From assembly GCA_021774015.1 (NCBI GenBank), contig JAJFJO010000116.1:1-8145 (forward strand): DNA of 8,145 nt, given 5' to 3'. The DNA comes from Gammaproteobacteria bacterium (GTDB taxonomy: Bacteria; Pseudomonadota; Gammaproteobacteria; Coxiellales; Coxiellaceae). Below are positions 1 to 4,999 of this stretch, piece by piece (position 1 is the stretch's first letter; every line of letters begins with the position of its first letter). Both the position numbers and the translations under genes were made by a program. The notes below the pieces were generated by a model. That model saw only the letters and a program-made list of their open reading frames with translations, made no database searches and had not been told where the DNA came from.

Positions 1-365
1 CTATATTTTTGAATGACTTTGATAAAGGTGTTGAAGAAGGACGTTATAAAAAAATGGAGCTGCCTCAGCTGCCTTTTAATGAACATGAGTTTCAGTTGGC
101 ATTGTGTTCAGACTTTTTGTTTCACAGTAAGGTCTGCAATCACTGCAACCCAGAAGAATTGATTAGCGAGCTCTGTCGTATATCTGAAGAGGTGAGGGTG
201 TTTCCGCTATTAGATGAATCAGGCAACATGCCTGACACCTTGGGGCCGGTATTAATTCTGTTGCAAAATAAAGGTCTTGGAGTTGAAGTTCGAGAGGTAC
301 CTTATGAAGAGCAGGTGGGTAGCAATGCAATGCTGCGCATTTGGGCAAAGAAGTGTCATTTATGA
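1..365 (+). CDS. SAM-dependent methyltransferase, C-terminal part (5' end outside window)
   Basis: Partial gene: the frame is open to the left edge (an in-frame TTG at 9 is not a convincing start), so only about the last 120 residues are seen. The pattern LPxLPFxxxxFxLALCSDFLFH, followed about 35 residues later by EVRVFPLL and near the end by a G-N-x-M-L-R-I strand, matches the C-terminal half of small class I (Rossmann) methyltransferases. In these the LPF..FxLALCS segment is the strand after the cofactor-binding loop and EVRVFPL is the next core strand. The glycine-rich SAM loop would lie upstream of the window. The substrate cannot be told. The stop codon overlaps the pyrD ATG (ATGA at 362-365), so the two genes are in one transcript and probably translationally coupled. 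A link to pyrimidine synthesis is not implied by sequence. Family call fairly sure, function unknown. Confidence 0.72.
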   Translation, partial: IFLNDFDKGVEEGRYKKMELPQLPFNEHEFQLALCSDFLFHSKVCNHCNPEELISELCRISEEVRVFPLLDESGNMPDTLGPVLILLQNKGLGVEVREVPYEEQVGSNAMLRIWAKKCHL

Positions 366-1378
366 GTTTATACCTACTGATTAGATCTATTTTATTTAAA
401 ATAAATCCAGAGATTACGCATCATTTTTCTCTTAATGCTTTAGATTTATTAACGCCAAGCTGGTTGGCTAATCGCTATCTAAAAACATTGCCAAAAATAC
501 CAGTGAAGGTATTTGATCTTGAGTTTGCCAATCCAATTGGATTGGCGGCCGGTTTTGATAATAATGGGGATCATATTAATTCATTATTGGCTTTCGGTTT
601 TGGCTTTATTGAGTTAGGTGGGGTCACTCCCAGAGCGCAGTCAGGAAATCCAAAACCTCGCTTGTGGCGCTTGCCGGAAAAACAGGCCCTAATCAATCGC
701 ATGGGGTTTCCTAACAAAGGCGTTGATTATCTTGTAGAAAATTTAAAAAAACCACGTCTTCCTGGTGTGGTGGGTGTGAACTTGGGTAAAAATGCAGACA
801 CACCGTTAGAAAATGGAGCGGATGATTATTGTTATTCTCTGGAGCGTGTTTTTCCTTATGTCGATTATGTAACGATTAATATTTCTTCACCTAATACGCT
901 GGGCTTAAGAGAGCTGCAAACGGAGCAATACCTAGACAATTTGTTGTTTAAAATTTGTGAGTTGCGATCTAATTTACAACTAAAACATCATAAAGAATTA
1001 CCGGTACTAATTAAGATTTCTATCGATACACCCAAGGAGTTTTTACCGGGCATTTGTAACAGTTGTATCAAGCACGGCATTGCAGGGATTATTACGAGTA
1101 ATACAAGTGTCGAACGAACAAGCGTAGAAGGTCTTGAACATGCCGAGCAAAAGGGTGGTCTGAGCGGCCAACCAATTTATGCAGATTCAACAGCTATGGT
1201 GGCTGAGTTAGTACAATTGGCCGACGGTAAATTAGATGTTATTGGGCTAGGAGGTGTCTTTTCAACTGATGACGCGAAGGCTAAGTTTGCAGCTGGTGCT
1301 AAGCTCGTACAAATTTATACGGGGTTTGTTTATCAAGGGCCGGGATTGGTGAAAAAAATACTCAACTCTTTGCTATAA
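362..1378 (+). CDS. pyrD: Dihydroorotate dehydrogenase (quinone), class 2
   Basis: Oxidises dihydroorotate to orotate with FMN and passes electrons to membrane quinone, the fourth step of UMP synthesis. The 338 residues compare with 336 in E. coli. The N-terminal helices (about 1-40) typical of the class 2 membrane/quinone site are present. Visible barrel motifs are NPIGLAAG (57-64), GFGFIELGGVTPR, NRMGFPN (112-118), VNLGKN, NISSPNT (173-179) with Ser176 equivalent to the catalytic Ser175 of the E. coli enzyme, TSNTS (245-249), GGLSG, and the FMN-phosphate segments GLGGVFS (295-301) and LVQIYTGF (315-322). The ATG at 362 is chosen because it overlaps the upstream stop and gives the expected N-terminus; a TTG at 341 is in frame but unlikely. 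Odd point: the conserved lysine after GLAAG-[LF]-D is Asn67 here. Product call very sure; full activity is less certain because of that change. Confidence 0.96.
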   Translation: MSLYLLIRSILFKINPEITHHFSLNALDLLTPSWLANRYLKTLPKIPVKVFDLEFANPIGLAAGFDNNGDHINSLLAFGFGFIELGGVTPRAQSGNPKPRLWRLPEKQALINRMGFPNKGVDYLVENLKKPRLPGVVGVNLGKNADTPLENGADDYCYSLERVFPYVDYVTINISSPNTLGLRELQTEQYLDNLLFKICELRSNLQLKHHKELPVLIKISIDTPKEFLPGICNSCIKHGIAGIITSNTSVERTSVEGLEHAEQKGGLSGQPIYADSTAMVAELVQLADGKLDVIGLGGVFSTDDAKAKFAAGAKLVQIYTGFVYQGPGLVKKILNSLL

Positions 1379-1379
1379 T
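1371..1379 (+). promoter_or_regulatory. Extended -10 promoter for the 84-aa exported peptide gene
   Basis: The sequence TGcTATAAT is a perfect extended -10 element and overlaps the pyrD stop codon (TAA at 1376-1378). No good -35 is seen at the usual distance (TTGGTG at 1346 is 22 bp away), which extended -10 promoters can tolerate. Transcription would start near 1386 and give a leader of about 50 nt before the ATG at 1436. It would let the small gene be expressed independently of pyrD. Confidence 0.55.
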
Positions 1380-1435
1380 GACTAATGAAAGACGCACAAC
1401 ATTGTGAAATCATTAATTAATAAGGTGGTATTCCT

Positions 1436-1690
1436 ATGCAACTAGCGAAGCTTTTTGTCCTTAAGCTATTGATTATTTTATCTTTTTTACTCACACTGGT
1501 TGTGCTTCCTGCAATATCATTCTCAGCTCCCACTCAGAAATCTCAATCTGTTCCAGAAAAAAGCGCTGCTTATAGTGATTTGCATTATTGGCATCGATGG
1601 CGCACTCATTATATGTGGGGTGGTCAGTATCACATGGTTCTTTGGGATGCCATGTCGTCTCATCGGCATTATTATTGGACCCAACGCTGA
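1436..1690 (+). CDS. Small exported His/Trp/Tyr-rich protein, unrecognised
   Basis: I do not recognise this 84-residue protein. Residues 1-31 form a typical Sec signal peptide: Lys at positions 5 and 10, a long Leu/Ile/Val core, then a small-residue SFSA site at about 28-31. The mature part is about 53 residues, starting with a Ser/Pro/Lys-rich linker. Residues 46-84 then hold 6 His, 6 Tyr, 5 Trp and 3 Met, about half of that stretch, with pairs such as HYW, HRW, THY, YHM and HRHYYW. There is no Cys. A ribosome site AAGGTGG at 1422-1428 lies 7 bp before the ATG, supporting the start. The composition suggests metal or surface binding in the periplasm or outside the cell, but that is inference only. 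Being short, it could be a non-gene, yet signal peptide, ribosome site and promoter all agree. Confidence 0.7.
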   Translation: MQLAKLFVLKLLIILSFLLTLVVLPAISFSAPTQKSQSVPEKSAAYSDLHYWHRWRTHYMWGGQYHMVLWDAMSSHRHYYWTQR

Positions 1691-1713
1691 TTTTTGTTGT
1701 TTTATGAGTCGAG

Positions 1714-1800
1714 TGTCGGCTTGAAGCCTTATCATCCCGAAATTTAGACTTTCTTTTCAACCTTCCGACAGCCGATTGCTAATATACAATCCGGGATCCA
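1714..1800. repeat. Degenerate palindromic intergenic repeat ending in ATCCGGGATCCA
   Basis: The gap between the small peptide gene and the glycoside hydrolase gene holds inverted arms: ATCCCGAAATT from 1734 against AATCCGGGAT at 1788-1797, and further out TGTCGG at 1714-1719 against CCGACA at 1765-1770. The right end ATCCGGGATCCA (1789-1800) recurs exactly at 4977-4988. This layout resembles the small dispersed non-coding repeats with ATCCCGG-type ends seen in many proteobacterial intergenic regions. No coding potential or clear terminator T-run is seen in it. Confidence 0.45.
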
Positions 1801-1884
1801 CCCCCCAAATAAAGCACTTCTGCAAGCAAATCTGAAAAATTGATTTATATTTTAGTAAAGCTAGCCGATATATGAGGGTAGAAC

Positions 1885-1891
1885 AGGAGGG
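1885..1891 (+). promoter_or_regulatory. Strong ribosome binding site that decides the start of the next gene
   Basis: AGGAGGG lies 4 bp before the ATG at 1896. It rules against the in-frame ATG at 1872, which would put the ribosome site inside the coding region and seven hydrophilic residues ahead of the signal peptide. The ATG at 1893 is too close to it. Confidence 0.75.
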
Positions 1892-1895
1892 AATG

Positions 1896-2765
1896 ATGAG
1901 AAAAACAGCTTTACTATTTGTAGCACTATTCGCGATGATTGCGTCTAGTATCACCTACGCATTCGATCGAGGTATTTATATCACGCAATCTACGGCGGAA
2001 AGTAGCAAGCGAATAAATTACCTCATAAAGCAAGCGAAACTATCTGGAATTAATACATTTATTATTGATATGTATTATAAAAATTCGCGTTACGCTAAGA
2101 ATATAAAACGAGTAAGAGCGGCTGGCATCAAGTATGTTGCGCGCATTGTTGTTTTTCCCTATGGTGGCACTGCCAGCCAAGTTCGTTCCCGAGCTTTATG
2201 GGAAAAGCGTTGGAAGCGGGCAAAGCGTGCTATCGACTTAGGGGCTTCTTCAATTCAGCTGGACTATATACGTTTTAAACCCTCGCAAAGGCCTTCTAAA
2301 AAGAATGCGCATGAGATACTTAAAGTGATTAAGTTTTTTAAACAACGGCTGGCAGGAACGGGTGTTAAGCTGCAAATTGATGTATTTGGTGTGGCTGCCA
2401 TGCGCCCCTCTATTTATATAGGTCAAGATATGCGGTTATTTGCAGGCACAGTTGATGCCATCAATCCAATGGTTTACCCTTCACATTATGAGCCATTTCG
2501 GCACCATGCTGTTCGGCCTTATCGTACAGTGCTAGATTCAGTTGTTGGTTTAAAAAAACAGATAAATGGCCATAATCACATCAAAGTGTACCCATTTATT
2601 GAGCTGTATAATTACCGCTACCCAATGTCGCGCAGCGCTAAAATTCGTTATATTAAAGCGCAAATTCAGGCAACTAAAGATGCAGGGGCTAATGGCTGGT
2701 ATGCCTGGAGTGCTAAGAATAAGTATGGCTTACTGTTTTATGTGCTGAAATCTGCACGGAGATGA
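1896..2765 (+). CDS. Exported putative glycoside hydrolase (DUF4015/COG1306 TIM-barrel type)
   Basis: The 289-residue protein has a signal peptide (Lys3, hydrophobic 5-18, cleavage near TYA-23). The rest matches the family in order: RGIYIT strand (25-30), GINTFIIDMY (51-60, family position of the first conserved Asp), an AGIKYVARIVVF strand (75-87), IQLDYIRF (120-127, the family signature), IDVFG (161-165), INPMVYPSHY (189-198), FIELYNY (234-240), and a C-terminal GWYAWSAKNKYG (267-278) replacing the usual gWllWna.N.Y. Asp123 and Asp162 are the best candidate catalytic or metal-binding acids. It is compact, lacking the long insertion many homologues carry between the second and third strands. 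Likely a periplasmic or secreted glycan-acting enzyme; the substrate is unknown and the family is largely uncharacterised. It ends 162 bp from a convergent gene. Family call is sure, activity is inference. Confidence 0.85.
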   Translation: MRKTALLFVALFAMIASSITYAFDRGIYITQSTAESSKRINYLIKQAKLSGINTFIIDMYYKNSRYAKNIKRVRAAGIKYVARIVVFPYGGTASQVRSRALWEKRWKRAKRAIDLGASSIQLDYIRFKPSQRPSKKNAHEILKVIKFFKQRLAGTGVKLQIDVFGVAAMRPSIYIGQDMRLFAGTVDAINPMVYPSHYEPFRHHAVRPYRTVLDSVVGLKKQINGHNHIKVYPFIELYNYRYPMSRSAKIRYIKAQIQATKDAGANGWYAWSAKNKYGLLFYVLKSARR

Positions 2766-2927
2766 TTTGGCACTAGTTTCTTTACGCCGAAGGCGTCTAA
2801 CCTGCAGAGACTGCTGTCTTCGTGTTAAGGTAAAAACACAAACTAATCCGTCTTGCAAAATGCAGGCTCTTCCATGCATAATCTGCTCGTCTTGTCGATC
2901 CTCAGCTTGCGTAGCTTTGCGCAGCCG
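2766..2927. other. Convergent intergenic gap with hairpin and low-complexity sequence
   Basis: A perfect 5-bp inverted repeat ACGCC-gaa-GGCGT sits at 2784-2796, 18 bp after the glycoside hydrolase stop, but lacks a T-run on either strand. Sequence from about 2910 (GCGTAGC...GCTAC) is built of short GCTTGCG/GCTTTGCG/GCTTCGC words that run on into the 3' end of the minus-strand gene. No gene is seen. Termination here is possible but not shown by a canonical terminator. Confidence 0.35.
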
Positions 2928-3359
2928 CTACTTACGCTTCAGCTTCGCAATTTGCAAACATGACATACCATTGCCATTGCAAAGGTGTCCATCGAAGTCA
3001 TGCCCACCAGCCAAATAACATGTCCACGTGTTCAGGCAGGCTTTAGCGTGTAGCTTATCTTCAACATTACAAGCACGCTGGAAGCTGCCATCGTGATGAA
3101 CCATTTCGCGATACATTCCCATCACGCTATGACAAAAGATAGGCCATAAGAATGGCACAAAACGCAGGTGACGATGGCAAGCGGTAAATGCCGCTTTTTT
3201 AAACGAAGGACAAAACTTGGGTGATGTAACAGGGTATACTTTGAGATATTGTTTCTGCTCTTTCAAGCTGATGGAAACCTGTTTTGCACAAAGGTTAAAA
3301 GAAGCTAGACAAAAGCACATGCCACATAGCGCTAACACTAAGTTTCTTATTGCCCTCAT
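2928..3359 (-). CDS. Exported cysteine-rich protein, unrecognised
   Basis: I do not recognise this 143-residue protein. Residues 1-25 look like a Sec signal peptide (Arg2, Arg5, hydrophobic Leu/Val/Cys core, NLCA before a predicted cut at 25/26); there is no proper lipobox. The mature part has exactly eight Cys, at 50, 61, 76, 97, 108, 114, 127 and 134, an even number fitting four disulfides in the periplasm or outside. Several His and a WPIFCHSVMGMYREM segment lie in the middle; the tail is basic (LKRK). The ATG at 3359 is preferred because AGGAG lies 9 bp upstream; a TTG at 3368 would touch that site. It starts 23 bp after the peptide transporter's stop on the same strand, so the two probably share a transcript. 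The 3' end runs through low-complexity DNA. The gene is likely real, role unknown. Confidence 0.6.
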   Translation of the reverse strand: MRAIRNLVLALCGMCFCLASFNLCAKQVSISLKEQKQYLKVYPVTSPKFCPSFKKAAFTACHRHLRFVPFLWPIFCHSVMGMYREMVHHDGSFQRACNVEDKLHAKACLNTWTCYLAGGHDFDGHLCNGNGMSCLQIAKLKRK

Positions 3360-3382
3360 TTTCCACAACTCCTGTTTATTGC

Positions 3383-4837
3383 TTATTTTGCAAGCAATCC
3401 TCTAATAAAAGGCACAAGCACTAAGGATATAATTCCCATAATGAGTGTCATACCTGCAATCTTGGCAAATGCTAGCATATAAATAGGATTAGAGGTAGCC
3501 ACAGAGCTGTATTTTGGCACCAGTGCAAACTGCGCCAAGAAACCTGATAGTACTCCAGCAAAACCTGTAAACACTTGCCAAACACCCATTAAACGACCCT
3601 CCATACCTTCTGGCGATAAACGGCCCACCATCGACTGACCGATAGGCCCAACGAGCAACTCACCAATAGATAAAAACAAATAGCCCAACACAATCCACAG
3701 CATATTAGTAAGGCCATCATGGCTCGCGAGGGAAATGCCAATGATAAATACCACAAACCCTAGTGTCATTGACATTAGGGACATTGTGAACTTTACGGGT
3801 AGGCTAGGGTTTTTGTTACGTTTGGCGAGCGCCACCCACAACATACTAAAAAAGCCACCGAGGCTGATAATAAAAAGAGGGTCGAGAGCATAAAACGTAG
3901 AAGAAGGTATGGTAAAACCCAGCAAGACACGGTTTACATTGTTTTTGATAAACAGTGTTACCAAAGAGGGTTCAAGTGTATAGAGCGACCAAAAACCAAC
4001 GGAGATATACGACAAGATAATAAACGCAATCAGTTTTTTTCTAGCAATAGGGTCTTTTTGACGAAATGCTAAAAAACCAATCGCTATTGTGCAGAGTGAA
4101 ATAAGGCCAATCAGCAGTTCATCGTTCGCAGTGGTGTGTTCAAGTAGCCAACGAGCCAGTGAGAAAATAGCGGCAGAGGATAATACAAGTGCAATCCAGC
4201 ATACTACAGGATTCCATTTTACTTGCTGTTCAATGATGCGATCTTTAAAAGCAACGATGTATTTTTTACCAAACCAATAGAGGGGAAAGCAAGCAAGTGT
4301 AACGATCGCTGCAATACGAAAAGTCCATGTATAACCGATGGATTGCTGTAAAAAACCGCTGGAAACACCACCGGCTAAAAATCCGAGATTCATAATCATA
4401 TAGGAAATGGTAAATGCGCTTTCACGGCGTTTGTCATCTTTTGCATACAGCTTGCCTTGTAGAACTAAATACGTAGGCACAAAAAAAGCGACGCCAGTGG
4501 TAAATAATCCAAGACCTATATACATCATAGGAAGCGTTTTATGGCTAAGAAAGAGTAGGGCTAAGGCATAGAGAAGCAATGCGTAGACAAAGGATCGTTT
4601 GTAACCCAGTTTTTCAGAAAGATAGCCACCGATTAGGGGGAGGGTAAACAGCAGCGAGTTATATGTTGCAAATAGCAAGTAGGCTTTACTGGTAGGAATC
4701 TTCATTATACCGGTCGTATAGAGAATCAGCATGGAGTTAATAATGGCAAAACCAAAGCAAGAGAGGGCGTTGATGGTAGCAATAACCCATAAACCAGCAG
4801 GGTGTTTCATTGAATGTTGGTCGGTGACAGTATCCAT
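3383..4837 (-). CDS. POT/PTR2-family (MFS) proton-dependent peptide transporter
   Basis: Inner-membrane MFS protein of 484 residues, the usual length for bacterial di/tripeptide-proton symporters, with about 12-14 hydrophobic segments. Family signatures in order: GGYLSEKLGYKRS (70-82) after helix 2; DDKRRESAFTISYMIMNLG (134-152), the second PTR2 signature; and GYLFLSIGELLVGPIG (385-400), the conserved helix-10 SxGE..xxPxG element, followed by a loop with LSPEGMEGRLMG. The first helix (about 16-40) has no Glu or Arg, so the ExxER motif that couples protons to peptides in typical members is absent. ATG 4837 is chosen because AGGGG sits about 9 bp upstream; a TTG just before it is in frame. Expressed from its own promoter and followed by the cysteine-rich exported protein gene. 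Peptide import is the likely job; substrate and coupling are uncertain. Confidence 0.88.
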   Translation of the reverse strand: MDTVTDQHSMKHPAGLWVIATINALSCFGFAIINSMLILYTTGIMKIPTSKAYLLFATYNSLLFTLPLIGGYLSEKLGYKRSFVYALLLYALALLFLSHKTLPMMYIGLGLFTTGVAFFVPTYLVLQGKLYAKDDKRRESAFTISYMIMNLGFLAGGVSSGFLQQSIGYTWTFRIAAIVTLACFPLYWFGKKYIVAFKDRIIEQQVKWNPVVCWIALVLSSAAIFSLARWLLEHTTANDELLIGLISLCTIAIGFLAFRQKDPIARKKLIAFIILSYISVGFWSLYTLEPSLVTLFIKNNVNRVLLGFTIPSSTFYALDPLFIISLGGFFSMLWVALAKRNKNPSLPVKFTMSLMSMTLGFVVFIIGISLASHDGLTNMLWIVLGYLFLSIGELLVGPIGQSMVGRLSPEGMEGRLMGVWQVFTGFAGVLSGFLAQFALVPKYSSVATSNPIYMLAFAKIAGMTLIMGIISLVLVPFIRGLLAK

Positions 4838-4870
4838 CAAAACAAGCCCCTTGCACTTTTCGAATTGCTA

Positions 4871-4899
4871 ATAATACTATGGGTGAGGGGTTATGTCAT
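4871..4899 (-). promoter_or_regulatory. Sigma70-type promoter for the peptide transporter
   Basis: On the minus strand, ATGACA (4899-4894, five of six to the -35 consensus) and TATTAT (4876-4871, five of six to the -10 consensus) are separated by exactly 17 bp. Transcription would start near 4864, leaving a leader of about 27 nt to the ATG at 4837. This separates the transporter operon from the paralogous pair upstream. Confidence 0.6.
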
Positions 4900-4903
4900 T
4901 ATT

Positions 4904-4988
4904 GTCATCTACCTTACGGGCACAGGCTGCGATCTAAATTCTCTTCGCGAGCTTGCGAGTGTTAGAGAGTCTTAATATCCGGGATCCA
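4904..4988. repeat. Second copy of the ATCCGGGATCCA-ended intergenic repeat, with internal hairpin
   Basis: ATCCGGGATCCA at 4977-4988 is identical to 1789-1800, and both copies have TAATAT just before it. The opposite end begins GTCATC at 4904, but the left arm is eroded. Inside, TCTCT(4940-4944)-TCGC pairs with GCGA-(5-nt bulge)-AGAGA(4964-4968), a 9-bp interrupted stem. It lies 12 bp past the stop of the 661-aa gene and may act as its transcript end, although no T-run follows. Confidence 0.4.
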
Positions 4989-4999
4989 GCATTCTCACA

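Noticed and set aside
1491..1760. Minus- and plus-strand frames overlapping the small His/Trp/Tyr peptide gene
   Set aside because: Only the 1436-1690 frame has a ribosome site, a signal peptide and a promoter; the others have none.
1840..1868. Possible promoter (TTGATT) for the glycoside hydrolase gene
   Set aside because: No acceptable -10 hexamer lies at 16-18 bp spacing.
2784..2796. ACGCC-gaa-GGCGT hairpin as a rho-independent terminator
   Set aside because: The stem is only 5 bp and no T-run follows on either strand, so it is noted only as a hairpin.
2767..3018. Plus-strand 83-residue Cys/Arg-rich frame after the glycoside hydrolase
   Set aside because: It overlaps the antisense cysteine-rich gene and low-complexity DNA, has no ribosome site, and its composition follows from the GC-rich words.
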